Source: Parus major
Lineage: Eukaryota; Chordata; Aves; Passeriformes; Paridae
DNA: 64,000 bases
Direction: 5' to 3'
NCBI RefSeq assembly: GCF_001522545.3
Contig: NC_031772.1
Coordinates: forward strand, 5,811,759 to 5,875,758
Shown piece after piece: positions 22,733 to 33,860 of this stretch. Numbering within the stretch: the first letter of the stretch is position 1; each line of letters opens with the position of its first letter. The position numbers and the translations under genes are program-made. The notes beneath the pieces are model-generated. The model worked only from the letters and a program-made list of their open reading frames with translations. It did not search any database and was not told where the DNA came from.

Positions 22733-22800
22733 TAGCGGGGAGTTGGAATGGGATGATCCTTAAGGTCCTTCCCAACCCAAAGCAGTCCGTGATTCCATGA
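22733..22800 (+). mobile_element. CR1 LINE 3' terminus, type A, very short
   Basis: Only the last 70 bp or so of the tail is clear: GGAGTTGGAATGGGATGATC, CTTAAGGTCCTTCCCAACCC and GTGATTCCATGA at the 3' end. The upstream segment 22640-22732 may be a diverged continuation (GGAGCAGCCCTGTG and GTTCCCTGTCCATAGCGGG), but I cannot fix its boundary. Confidence 0.8.
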
Positions 22801-24059
22801 CAAGGAAACTCAGCTGTGCATGGATGGAAGGGGCTGGGAGCCAAGGAAAGGTGCTTGGGGAAGCCTGAGTTGTTCCCTGATGGAGGTGCAGGGAGGGTGC
22901 TGATGTCCCAGGAACATCTGCCTGGGATTCTGAGTGCAGCTCAGGGCTCTTCTGTCACTTAGGCTCGGCTTAAAAATGATGTGTGTTCCCCCTGATCCAA
23001 CTACAGCCGGGAAATATCCCAGAGCAGCGTGGGGAGGGAATGAAATCGAGCCTGGAGGAGGGATGGGGAGGTTCTCCAGCAGGAACTCCCTCCTGCCTGA
23101 GGCACAGAGTTCATGCTCAGCTCTCCAGAGAGTCCCGGCCATTGCAGCAGGGATGGAGGGTGTCCAGCAAGGCTGCAATGATGGATGGGGAGGAGAATGA
23201 GGAGGAAAGGCTAAAATGAGCAGTTTCATCCACTCAGGGGTTGTGTCAAAGCCCAGAACTCCTGGTTTTCCCTTGGCATCCACACCAGGAGCCTGAGCTC
23301 TGCTGGACAAAGCCTTGGCTGTGCCTCGAGGGCTCATCCGGTGATTCCCGGGGTGGGCTGGGGTGGGTGTCCGAGCACACGCCGGCTCTGATGGACACAT
23401 CCCAGCCCCTCTGTGTCTGAGGCCATTCCATGTGAGCTTCAGGAGTGTGATCCCATCCCAAACACCCTCCAAGTGTGTTGGGAATGCAGCTCTGCAGTGC
23501 TGGAGCCAGGAACTGCCCGAGTTTGTGAACACAAGGTATCAATTCTCTGCTCTCCCTCCAGGCTGGAGCTGTTCCCCCCTCCCCAGCACAAACACCTGCG
23601 GTGCTCTGCGCTCAGGCTCAGCTGCCCAGCCCAGCTCTCACCTGCAGAGCCCCTCCCAGCCAGGCTCCGATGGATTTCCCAAAGGAGCAGAGCCCTGGGG
23701 CCCCGCAGCTGGGGACCATGGATGAACAAGCACAGGGGACAGCTCTGCCGGCTGGGGACATCTGGGAACCTCCCCAGCTGAATGTCAGCTCTGTCCTGTG
23801 CTGGGGGGAGCAGGGGAGGGTGTGGGACAGCACTGGGGTGACTGAAGGAGCCCAAATCCCCCATTCCTCTCCCACATCCATGGCCAAACCTTCCCCAGCC
23901 CCCTCTGCTCTGGAGGCTCCAGGAAGGCTGGAGGGGGATCCCAGAGCTTTGTCCATGCTGTGGTCCAAGAAAGGAGCTGGAGGCACAGCAGGATTTGTCC
24001 TCCAGCCAGGACCAAACTTCTCCCTCCATGGCAGCTGCTGTCCCTCCCATTTTCCTCCT
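22801..24059. other. Non-coding sequence, no gene seen
   Basis: Opposed frames of 240 codons (minus, 22810-23532) and 155 codons (plus, 23601-24068) overlap others in antisense. They read as Pro/Ser/Gly-rich sequence with no domain. No repeat was recognised. Confidence 0.45.
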
Positions 24060-24250
24060 GGCAGCTAAGTTGTTAATAAGCCTCTTTTTCTCGGAGTCCA
24101 TTGAAATGACTATTTTAAAACAACTACAGATGTGCTAAATTGGCTCAGCATAATAGGATGAGATGGAGAATAAAGGTTTCCCCAGTGGGCTGTCGCCAGC
24201 ACAGGTAATTTATTACCTGGGTGGCTAATTACACGCTTCCCAGCTTTCCA
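24060..24250. promoter_or_regulatory. Candidate conserved noncoding block with a CAGGTAA palindrome
   Basis: AT-rich sequence with GTTGTTAATAAG near 24068, a long repeat-free core, and an inverted repeat CAGGTAA-TTTA-TTACCTG at 24202-24219, followed by GGCTAATTAC. CAGGTA is a ZEB/Snail-type E-box-like core, here present in mirrored orientation. The function is inference. Confidence 0.3.
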
Positions 24251-24799
24251 GGGTGAAAACATCTTGATATTTCCTAGTTAAGGAGCCCTGACACGAGTGA
24301 AATGACCAGACATGTGAATAGGAAACGTGGTGATGAAGTACCTGCGAGCTGAAGAATGTGAAGGAAAAGGCATTCTGCAGCCAGGAAAAATGAACTGTGG
24401 GATTTCCCCCAGCACCTTGGGGGAGCGGGGAAGGGCTGCACCCCTCCAACGCCGGCCAATTCCTGCACTTTCTGCAGGAAAACGGCTGCTAACTGAATTC
24501 CAAGCTGGGGAAAAATAAAAACCCTCCTGTGAAGCAGCGAGGAGAAAGAGCTTCATGAGTTCTGCACAAGCTCTCGTGAGCTTTGGGGGCTGTGGGAAGG
24601 GAAAAGCTCCACAGTCCTTCCCTCTGCCCGGGGCTGGCAGCACCCCCTGGCCCTGCTGATGGAGATTCCTCCCCACCACACATCCAGGAAGGAGAAGCTC
24701 ATGTATGAGAAGCTCCCTCATTCCAGGAGAACCCTCTCATCTCCAGCTCCTCTCCACCCTGAGGAATCACCCCTTACCCTGGTGCATTCCGAGCAGTGA
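24251..24799. other. Non-coding sequence, no gene seen
   Basis: Unique sequence; no domain in any frame and no repeat seen. Confidence 0.45.
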
Positions 24800-24960
24800 A
24801 GGTAGGAAACACGCCTCCATTATCTTCTGGTTTGTTATTTGATTATAAAATGCAATGTTTGCTTGGTTAATGGCTTTGAGACAAGGTATCCTATAAAATA
24901 CACACTCGGTGAGCACAGCAAATGGGCCAATTTTCCCAGGATTTAAAATCGATGGCCTGG
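24800..24960. promoter_or_regulatory. Candidate conserved noncoding block
   Basis: AT-rich, repeat-free sequence with TTTGTTATTTGATTATAAAA, GCAATGTTTGCTTGG (forkhead-like) and TTAATGG. It stands out from the GC-rich sequence on both sides. Evidence is compositional only. Confidence 0.22.
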
Positions 24961-25721
24961 AGCAAATCCCATCCAGGAGAAAGATGCCTGGTGGAAGTGC
25001 TTGTGGCAGCCCACGGCCTCCAGCCACAGCACAGGAGCTGGGGGTTCACAGAGGCTTGGCGGCAGCAGCGCCAAACAAAACTTTGGAGAAGAGTTTCTTT
25101 TTCCCTGGACAAGCTGGAGTGGTGGGATGGGGCTGGGCTGTGGGGTCAGTGCCCACTGGGTGACCCATTCCTGTCACCAGGCTGCTCGTGGTGACCTGAC
25201 TTGTCCCATGGCCAGCAGAGGGGACAGAGCTCTGCCTGCTCCTGGGAGCTCACCTGGCCTTGGGTCTTCCCATGAGGACAGGAAATGATCTCAGCTAAAA
25301 TGGGATCCAGGCTTCCAGACCCCTGGGTGCTGTTTTAGCACCCAAAACCTTGCCCAGCAAGGAGGATGTACCTGGTTCTTCTCAGGTGTTTCCCACCTGG
25401 ATCACCCTTCAAGATCCCTCTGTTTATTAAGGGAAATGGTCCTGGAGCTGGCACAGCTCCCAAGGAAACCTGAGCAGGCAACTTTCCTGGAAGCCATGGG
25501 AAGATTCCGGAGCTCTCCTCTCTCCTGGCTTTACAGAAGTGTCAGGAACAGAGATGGCACCACCAGGGAAGAGCCCCGAGCTCCTCCGTGGTGCTCTGCA
25601 GTGGGGTCTCTGCTGGGACCCCATTCCACAGCTGGCAGCAGGGAAGGATGGGGCTGGGTGGTGCCATGGCCAGGGGATCCATGGAGCTCTGGTGGTGCCC
25701 AAAATGTGGACCAGAGAAACA
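24961..25721. other. Non-coding sequence, no gene seen
   Basis: Unique GC-rich sequence up to the next CR1 tail; nothing recognised. Confidence 0.45.
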
Positions 25722-25862
25722 TTGGATGGTTTGGGTTGGAAGGGACCCTGAAGCTCATCCAGTCCCTTGCCATGGCAGGGACACCTTCCACTGATCCAGG
25801 TCCAAGCTCTGTCCAACCAGGTCGTGGACACTTCCAGGAATGCAAATCCATTCTGAGAACTC
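25722..25862 (-). mobile_element. CR1 LINE 3' fragment, type A, short
   Basis: Minus-strand tail reading GGATGGTTTGGGTTGGAAGG, GACCCTGAAGCTCATCCAGT, CCATGGCAGGGACACCTTCC, GATCCAGGTCCAAGCTCTGT and GGACACTTCCAGGAATGCAA. The part beyond the CTTCCAGGGAT block is lost. Confidence 0.9.
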
Positions 25863-26269
25863 TGGGATCAGATCCCATCTGCTGTCACCTTGTAACACTG
25901 AAATTCTGTGCATTTTCCCAGAAAAGTCCCCCATATTTGTGAGACACATGGGGCTGGGGTGATCCCGACTGTCTCGGTGAAGGGGAGTGTTGGGGATAGA
26001 GGGAAGAGCAGGAAACGAGGTGTTTGGGGTATGAAAAGGGCCTCATTCCCAGGGATATAAGGGAGATGTGCGTGTCTTTGGATCCGCAGCATCTCCCAAA
26101 GCTCGAGGTTTATGCTTCTTTATCCTTCGACTTCTTCCTTAATGAGAAATTAATTAGCCTTGTAGTTCCTGCTTGGGAACTTGTAAACACTCAGCGCTGC
26201 CTGTTGCTCCCCCACCTGGGTCCCATCCCCCTTCCCTGTAGTCCGAGATATCTGACAACAACACTCCTG
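25863..26269. other. Non-coding sequence, no gene seen
   Basis: Becomes AT-richer from about 26100 to 26200 (TTAATGAGAAATTAATTAGCC), leading into the CpG cluster. No gene recognised. Confidence 0.45.
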
Positions 26270-26440
26270 AACAAAGCGCGCAGCTAATTCAGGGAATTAT
26301 CGGGAAGCCGGAGCAGGGCTGAGATAATCGGCCGTAAATAGCGGCTGATTGCGCTTCCTTCACGGCTGTGGCGGCTCCGTCCCAGCCCCGGCGAGCGGCT
26401 CGGGGCCACCGGGCCGGGGAGTGACCGGGCTGGGGATGTT
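26270..26440. promoter_or_regulatory. Small CpG island candidate
   Basis: Close to nineteen CpGs occur within about 185 bp, including a GCGCGC and several GGCCG/CCGG cores. It is the strongest CpG cluster seen in the window. Such clusters in birds often lie at promoters or developmental enhancers. I saw no convincing first exon nearby, so any transcript starting here is hypothetical. Confidence 0.4.
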
Positions 26441-26530
26441 CGGGGTGCTCCTGTGGAGGGTGGTGCTGCTGGCTCCGTTTTTTGGGAAAAAAAAAAGGAA
26501 AAGCAGTGGTTGCTTGGCGGTCCTGGTTGT

Positions 26531-26607
26531 GATGTCCTCACTGTGATGTCCTCACTGTGATGTCCTCACTTTGATGTCCTCACTTTGATGTCCTCACTTC
26601 CATGTCC
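26531..26607. repeat. 14-bp minisatellite, about 5 copies
   Basis: Units of GATGTCCTCACTGT or GATGTCCTCACTTT are repeated head to tail, with a final diverged copy, followed by a short (CTTC)n run. Confidence 0.93.
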
Positions 26608-28174
26608 TTCCTTCCTTCCCTGTCCTGCTCCCACCTGGGCTCTGCTGTCCCCATTCCCCGTGCCTGAAGCAGCTCCCGATGGTTCAGCCCCTGGGAGAGG
26701 AAGATCAGCTCTGCAGCCCTTCACCAAGCCCGGCCTGAGGAATTTCTGGGCTCTGCTGCTTCATCCCAGCCCTTCTCCAGCCTCTCCAAATCCACCCTCA
26801 TCCCTGCCAGCAGGCACAGCCTCTCCTGCTCAGCAGAGAGCTGGAAGTGCACAGTGGAAGTTGAGCATCCTCAGGAACACTTCCAGACCCGTGGAAACAC
26901 ATCCCTGATGCTGCACAGGACCCCTGAGCAGGACGTGCTCCCAGAGCAGCCAGAGAGTGGTAGAAGAGGTGGGAACAAGGCTGGGAAGAGTGGGCTCAGC
27001 CCAGTGGATCACATTGCTGGGACATACCCTGGATCCATGGCATGGAGCAGGGGAAGGATCACCTTCATGCCAGGACCTCATTAGTTTCCATTAAAATATC
27101 ATTTTTCCAAAGGGAGAAGTTTAATTGTCAGGGAAATCATGGCATTAATTGTTGCAAATTTGGAACACCAGGAGTGCTCTGAGGCCACAGGGCAGCAAAG
27201 AGCAGGAGCTGTGAACAAACTCCAGTGATGGGGCACTTCCCACTCCCACTGAGCCAAGGAGGATGGACCCTGTATCCAAAGCCTGCAGATTTGATCCACT
27301 GCAGCAAAACCAGGCTGCTTTGCCTCAGAATCCCTGCTCTGCCCTGCTGGTGGCACAGCTGTTGATGTGTCAAGGGACAGCTCTGCAGCCTTGGAGCCCA
27401 GCTCTGCTGCTGACCCTCTTTTCCCAGCACGGCCACTGAACAGCCCAGGAGATTCCTACCCCCAGGAGTTTCCTACCCCCAGGAAGGTGGGTCCCACAAG
27501 TGGGTTTGGTGGCAGGGAAGTCTCCTGATGCCTCCTGCTCCTTCCTCCTGTGCTGCTCAGCTGATGGGACAGAATGGGTTTGTGTCATTTCCTCAAGGAG
27601 GAAATGTGCTGTTCCAAAGAGGGCTTGGAGCTCCTTCAGCAGTGAGTCATGACTTTGTGTATAAGCTAAACACTGGAGCAGAATCATAAATAAATAAAAC
27701 TGCCTTCATAAACTGGAAATTAAACACATCCCGTCCTTGTTTGCAATGCACTATGATTCATGCTGCTGCTTCCTACTTCAAGCGTTATTTTAAACCAGGC
27801 TTTGCAGGCGCTTTGTGCCTTTTATCCATCCCTTGATTTGCCCTGTGCTGCTGCTCGAGGAACGTTGTTTGATATGATAATAAATTCCACCCTCGTGTTC
27901 CCTCTCCTCGTGCTGCATCCTTGCGGGGCTGGTGGCAGCGTGAAGGCTGGAGGCTGTGGGACATTCCGAGTTCACCAGGTCACCTCCAGCTCCACACTGA
28001 GGAAACGCTGCCTGGAGCAGGAGCCAGAGCTGGAATCTGCGCTCGCACAGGGCTGATGTCACGCCTTGCTGGAAGTACTGATCCCACCTGTTCCATTTCC
28101 CAGCCCCTCTCCCCTCCTCCCTATAGCGGCAGCAGAACTGGAGCAGACAAAGCTGGGTCAGGCGCTTGATGACA
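26608..28174. other. Non-coding sequence, AT-rich from 27640 to 27900
   Basis: No gene recognised. An AT-rich repeat-free run at 27640-27900 contains an AATAAATAAAAC near 27688-27699, TGCAATGCACTATGATTCATG and TGATATGATAATAAATTCC. It may be conserved noncoding DNA or the 3' end of an unannotated transcript; neither can be shown here. Confidence 0.4.
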
Positions 28175-28400
28175 GAATAGAATCATGGAATCACAAGATC
28201 CTTTGGGTTGGAAGTGGCTTTAAAGTTCATCCCATTCCACCCCTCTTCCCCTATCCCAGGGTTCTCCAAGCCCCATCCAACCTGACCTCAGACACTTCCA
28301 GGGATGGGGCAGCCACAGCTTCTCTGGGCAACCTGTGTGCCAGGACCTCACCACTCCCATCAAACCTTCTTCAAGATCAGACTTTATCAACTATTATTCT
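28175..28400 (-). mobile_element. CR1 LINE 3' fragment, type A
   Basis: Minus-strand tail with a well-kept 3' terminus (AGAATCATGGAATCACAAGA). It continues through TTTGGGTTGGAAGTGGCTTT, CCAAGCCCCATCCAACCTGA, CACTTCCAGGGATGGGGCAG and CTTCTCTGGGCAACCTGTG. Confidence 0.93.
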
Positions 28401-28553
28401 TTTCTCAGCAGGATGATTTCCAGCTGGATCATCTCCCAAGCCTGACTGCTGAGGAGCAGGGGAGGAGCAGCTGAGATGCCCCACAGCAGATCTGTCACCC
28501 AAAGGAGAGGTGGGGAGCTGCCCAAAGTTTTCTGCCCAAAGCCTGTTCTTAGC

Positions 28554-28656
28554 TGCCCTGGGATCCTTCCTGCCACGGGATCTGCCCTGGGATCCCTCCT
28601 GCCCTGGGATCCCCCCTGCCCTGGGATCCCTCCTGCCCTGGGATCCCTCCTGCCCT
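28554..28656. repeat. 17-bp minisatellite, about 6 copies
   Basis: The repeated unit is CTGCCCTGGGATCCCTC, with a shortened unit near 28577. On the minus strand the frame reads GSQGR- and DPRA-like repeats, which are translations of the array. Confidence 0.93.
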
Positions 28657-29995
28657 GCACTGGGCATCACCGGTAGAAGCATAAATCACTTACATGTGCA
28701 GAGAGGTGGGAAGGTGCCTTGTACCCAATCTCCCCCACCCTCCTTCTCACTCCAGATGGGATCTAGACACTGGATTAGACCAAAAAAGCCACTCCCACGA
28801 TGCTTGATCTCTCCCAAATTTCACATTTCAAGTGGGAGCTGGCTGGTGCTCAGATCCACCCAGCCAAAACTCATCCTGTTCTGCCCCCACAGCTGTCCCC
28901 CAGCTGAGCCCTGCAGCAGCAGTGACATCACGGGGGAGGCCCAGCAAGAATATTTTGGGGTGTTTTGGCTCCTAACCCTGCCCCACCACCCCTGGCTCCG
29001 GGGTGTCTGTGGTGCTCTGGGCTCTGAGGGCTCGCTGGGTCACCTCAGGCATCTGGGGTCACCTTAGGGTTACTCTGCTCCTCATTTAGGCCAGGGAAAA
29101 TAAATCTGGCTCTGCCAGCCCCTGGGCTGTGAAGGGGGAGTGGGCTGAGTGACCAGTGAGCCACAGGAGTCTTGTTCCAGGTGGGATGTCCTCTGCCACC
29201 GGATGGAAGGGTTGGACTGAGGCTGGGAGTCCTGGGAAGAGCCAGGCTGGATTTCCTGGTGGCCAGGAGCCTCGGTGCATCCCAGGACCTGAGCTGGGAG
29301 GACAGAGAGGGCCTGGCCACTGCACACTCACCCTCATTCTTGTCCTTTCATCCAGGTATCCCCTTAAATCCAGGTATTTCCTCCAGCCTGTGCTGTACCC
29401 TAATCACAAAGCAGTGGGTTCATCTCTTCCTGAACGCTGAGCCAGATGCTGCCTGTGATTCCACCGTGCTCAGAAACCTCAGAGATTTCAGTGCAGAAGT
29501 GTCCAGCTTCCCTTCCCCCATGAAATACCTGCAGGTCCCTGATCCAGCTCTCCTTCTCCAGCTAAAAACCTGCAGTTGCCAGCTCCAGCTGTCCCTCTCC
29601 TGTGAAATACCTGTGATTCCCTGTCTTGGCAGAGCTCAGCTGCTGGATCTGCTCCCTCCAAACCAGGCTGGAACACGTCAAACAGGAACGTTAACTGCTT
29701 TTCCAGCTGTCTGGAGCTCTGGATCCATAAAACACGCGCTGATGTTAAACCTCCCCACCTCGCCAAGGAGATGCCAGTGATGCTGGGATTCCTGGGTTGT
29801 TTTTTTGGGTTTTTTGAAATGATTTTTAGAGCTTGGAGGAAATCCCTGCCAGGGGTGATTTTTTCCTGCAGGAGCTGCAATGTGGGGCTGCTCCCCAGGC
29901 TGAGTGGGTGTCACTCCTTGGCAAAGGTAGGACAAGGCAAGTGGGACCATTGCCAGCAGCAGCTGCAGCAGGTGTCACCCTGGAGGGGTGGTGTC
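28657..29995. other. Non-coding sequence, no gene seen
   Basis: Plus-strand frames of 185 and 202 codons cross this stretch without any recognisable domain. At 29540-29620 there is a short imperfect internal repetition of a CCAGCT-CTCC-TGTGAAATACCTG pattern. Confidence 0.45.
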
Positions 29996-30212
29996 ACAGA
30001 ATCCCAGAGTGCTGTGGGTTGGAAGGGACCTTACAGATCATCCATTTCCACCCCCTGCCATGGGCTGAGACACCTTCCACCATCCCAGGCTGCTCCAAGC
30101 CCCATCCAGCCTGGTCTTGGGCTCTTCCAGGGATCCAGGGGCAGCCACAGCTTCTCTGGGAAAACCATTCCAAAGCCTCTTCATCCTCACAGACTCTGGA
30201 TGGGGAGATGGA
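29996..30212 (-). mobile_element. CR1 LINE 3' fragment, type A
   Basis: Minus-strand tail with ACAGAATCCCAGAGTGCTGT, GGTTGGAAGGGACCTTACAG, CCACCATCCCAGGCTGCTCC, CCAGGGATCCAGGGGCAGCC, CTTCTCTGGGAAAACCATTC and CCTCTTCATCCTCACAGACT. It is close in sequence to the copy at 18653-18900. Confidence 0.93.
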
Positions 30213-32190
30213 GCAGCCCCAAACCTTGGACTCAGATCTGTCTGTTCCCTGCAGCAGCACTGAGATGCCTGAGGACCCCAGTCCATACCAGTTGGTCCCA
30301 ATTTTGGGTGGAATGGGACATTAACTGGGCCGGTCTGAAACCAATTTGAGTCCATCTTTGAACCTGATTCCTCTCGGAGATTGTTTGGGATAGACCTGAT
30401 CCTAAAGGGAGCAGCAGACAAAGCAGACTAAACATGCAATATTAAATAGCAAGTGCTAATATGAGAGCCATTAAACACGAGCCCTCTCCTGCCTCTGGAG
30501 CAGCTGGAACTGGGGCTGCTCTCCCGCTGACGGATCCTGGTGCTACCGAAAGCCAGGCCGGCCGCACGTGTATGGATCAAATTGCTGGAATGAAGGAGAA
30601 ATTCCACTTCCTGCTGCCAATCTATCTGGCATTCCACCCTCTGCCCCTGCTCTCAGCCGAGGTGGGAGCAGCCGAGGTCCTTTTCCCTCAGGAGGTGTGG
30701 GAAGGGGGAGTGTGGCTGTCCAGCTCCTGGCTCTGGGAAGGTTGGCAGGGAGGCCTCTCCCCCAGCCTGCTGGAAAATTAGAGAAATCTCATTTTGTTTT
30801 GGGATGAATCCAAGAGGTTTTGATGTCCTGGGAAGGATCTGCTGGCTTTGCAAAAACTTCTCTCCTCCTCTCTCTCTTTCTCCCGGAGTTTCAAAGCCAC
30901 AGCACTGGGATAAATCCAAGAGAGGGTTCCTGGATGGTCAGAGTGAAGGGGAGTGGATGCACAGAACCCAGGCTCAGGCCAGAGGTTTTCCAGCTGTGCT
31001 GGGAACAGCAGGGACAGGGAGCTGTTGGTGGAGGGAATCACCCAGAGCAGCCTGAAAGGAAAACCCCTGAGCTGGATCCCTGTTTGCTCCACGCTTGTCC
31101 TGCACTTCCTTCACATCTCACTCTCCCTCTGGGTGAAATTCCAGGGGAAAATGGGCAAACATGAACAGCCAAGTTTCCCATGGGCTGTGTGGGCTGCAAC
31201 AGTGAAGGAATGAGAGAAGTCCTGACCCCATCCTGAGCAGGATCCTCATCCCTTTGTCAGCAGCACTTCTGGTGTCGGATCCCTACCCTTATCAGCTGAG
31301 TTTTCCCTTTCCCTGGAGCCTCTTGATAATCACTTTGGAGCAAACCTTCCACTTGACTTGACACTGTCCAATGTCCCATCCACATATCTGTAATTCCTTA
31401 CAAATGAGCCAGGGAGGATGGATGGAGAGCCTGGCAGCCTTCCAGCCCTTCCCCTTCTGGGATCCCTACTGGGAATGGAGGTGGGGCTCCCCTGGTGCTC
31501 CTGATCCACGCTCCCTCTGCTTCCTCTGTCTCCTCCGTGGCGTTCTGGAAAACATCCTTTCTTCTTTCCTCTTCTTTCCTCTCTCTCTCACTGAGGATTT
31601 TTTTTGGGTGTTTCAGTGAGGAACCAACATCCCAGCTCTGCAGAGGTGAGGAGTCTTCCCATGTTCTGCATCCCAAAAGATGGCACAGCCTGACTCTCCA
31701 AAGTGGCTCCTGCTGGCCCAGGAAGCACAGCCAGCCCCCGGGGCAGGGGTGATCTGTGCTGGGACAGGAGGGGCAGAGCCTCTCCAAGCCCTCCCAGGGC
31801 CCAGCTCCAGCATCCCTCTGCCTGCTCCATGGATTTCAGCTTAAGAACAAAACCATGGGAAGGCAGATGGATGATGGATTTGTCAAAGGGTTTTCATGAG
31901 AAAGCCTTCAAGCACTGGGTTCTGGTTCTGCTGTTCCAGCAGTCCAGCCATCTGAGCAGAGGCTTCTAATCCTCCTGGAAGCACTCCCGTTGTCCAGCAA
32001 TTCCCCCAGACTGGCATTGTCAGGGATTCCTTTGTTCTGAGCTTTTCCATTTCCTGCAGCCTCTGGAGTGCCTGAGCACCGGCCCCTGAGTGCCTGCCAG
32101 GGCAGCATTGTTCCTGTGCCACCAGTGCTGGAAGTGCTCCAGGAGGCTGTGGAAAATGAGGAATGATCTGGGATGATCCTGTGCAGAGAG
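30213..32190. other. Non-coding sequence, no gene seen
   Basis: About 2 kb of unique sequence with no recognised gene. CT-rich runs at 30860-30885 and 31555-31590 are simple-sequence patches. Confidence 0.45.
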
Positions 32191-32204
32191 GCCCTGCACT
32201 GATC

Positions 32205-32440
32205 CCAGGGTTATTAGGGCTGGAAGGAAGCTCGCCCAGCTCACCTGCTCCACTTTATCCTGCACATCAGGCTGGTAAACCATCCCTGTCAGATGTGTGC
32301 TTAGCCTTATCCTTGGATATCTCCAGGGAAAGCAATTCCACAGCGTTCCACTGGCTGAACTCTTGTCAGAGCTATAAAGGTTTCCCTAATGTTTAACTTT
32401 CATTTTCTTCACTGCAACATAACCCCATTATGAGGCTTTG
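32205..32440 (-). mobile_element. Old CR1-family LINE fragment, amniote-type tail
   Basis: Minus-strand remnant of a CR1 type different from types A and B. In plus-strand order it has TTATTAGGGCTGGAAGGAAG, TGGTAAACCATCCCTGTCAG, ATGTGTGCTTAGCCTTATCC, GATATCTCCAGGGAAAGCAA, TTCCACAGC and GGTTTCCCTAATGTTTAAC, then CACTGCAACATAACCCCATT. This layout matches the older CR1 lineage that is abundant in crocodilians and turtles. Divergence from that recalled layout is high, consistent with an ancient insertion. The lineage assignment is from memory of the consensus. Confidence 0.65.
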
Positions 32441-33639
32441 AGCTCCTGGATGGCTCCTTTCCCCTAAGCCCCCATTTCGAGGAGCTGGGAAGGATTGGGA
32501 TGAACTGACTCCCTCCTTGGCTCTGACACAGTTCCAGCCAATTCCCTTTAATTCGAGTTAAGGTAGGCAGAGTTTATGGGATCAGAGCAGGTTTTAAACG
32601 GGCTTAGGCAACGCTCAAATGTCCTTTTGTGAGAGCTGTGGAGATGCTGCCCGGGCTGTGCCTCCTCCCCCTGGCTTGGGAATGAGGAGGGAGTGACCCC
32701 TCTGAGGGGCAGGTGGGCACACAGGGGGTCCCCAGACCCACAGGGGGTCAGCAGGTCCATGGGGAAATGTGGTCTCTGTGGGATTTGAGGATCCTGTTTA
32801 GGGGTCCCTCCCCTCTGTCCACTCTGCACCAGCTCCCCTCCCTGTGGGCATCCTCCCTGTCCTGGCACCGACATCTGGGGTGGGTGGGATGTGCAGGGAC
32901 ACCCCCATGTCCTGTCTGGAGAGAGGGGGATTTGCTGGATCCCAGCTCCCTTCCTTCAAAACCCCCTTTTTGGGCTCTCCCCAGCCCTGGCACACGCCAG
33001 GCTGCTGAGGAGGAGTGGAGGGGCAGGCAGGGGCTGCCTGGAGTGGGGATGAGGGGTGGGTGGGGGCTCCCAAACTCATCCCCTGTGTCAGATGAGCTGG
33101 GACAGCTCCTGAGATCCAAACACCGGAGGGAGGGGGCTGCAATGGAACAGGGAAATGAAATTCCAAACTCTCCCCAGATGAAAAGCAGTGGGGAGGGGGG
33201 TTTTTGGCAAATGAAGCGATTCCCAATGGCTGCATTTTGACAAAGATCTTCAAACCACTTGGAAATACTTCCAAGTGAGGACAAGGTGGAGCTCATGGCA
33301 TCAACCTCCAGTTATTAACACGACTGCAGGATGAAGTAGGTCGATCCCCCCTGCCTGGTCCTGGAGGGGCTGAACTCATTTCCTGCCATCCCGGAGGTTA
33401 TCAGAGATGGGAACTTGGGATGCAGGGATGGCACAGGGCAGAAACAGGGCTGGAATCCACCAGGTATGGCTGGAAAAGCGTGGAAGTGAGGCACACGGGA
33501 AGGCAATGCCAGCAGGGCTGGGAGGGCAATTCTCTCCTTCCACCCACGGGCTCTCTTAAGCCCTCACCTGTCAATCATTCCCTTATTTCCATGAATCCTA
33601 AATCCACTTGCAGCTCCTTTCAATGAAACGGGAACACGC
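32441..33639. other. Non-coding sequence, no gene seen
   Basis: Opposed frames of about 175-182 codons (32713-33296) overlap in antisense and have no domain. No repeat recognised. Confidence 0.45.
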
Positions 33640-33860
33640 ACCTTCCCGGAGTGAAACATATTAGAGCAGTTTGTCACCGCCTCATCCAGGAGGGATTAAT
33701 TCCCAAATCATTTCCTGACATGTTTTATCGGCACTTATTAAAGCAGGAGCTGCATTGGGCAATCCTTGGATAAACGGAGCCATAATTTAACACCTCCTCC
33801 GTCCTATTAGTGAGGAGCAGGATTTATTTTCTCAGTGCAGCTTTAATTATGGAGAACACA
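33640..33860. promoter_or_regulatory. Candidate conserved noncoding block
   Basis: AT-richer, repeat-free sequence with GGGATTAATTCCC at about 33703, TTTTATCGGCACTTATTAAA, CATAATTTAACACC, GATTTATTTTCTCAG and CTTTAATTATGG. The density of TTAAT/ATTA cores contrasts with both flanks. The regulatory role is inferred. Confidence 0.28.

Noticed and set aside
22810..23532. 240-codon minus-strand ORF
   Set aside because: Low-complexity Pro/Ser/Ala-rich translation in GC-rich DNA, with equally long antisense frames.
29771..30349. 192-codon plus-strand ORF
   Set aside because: The middle part is a CR1 tail read antisense; similar peptide strings recur in other CR1-derived frames.
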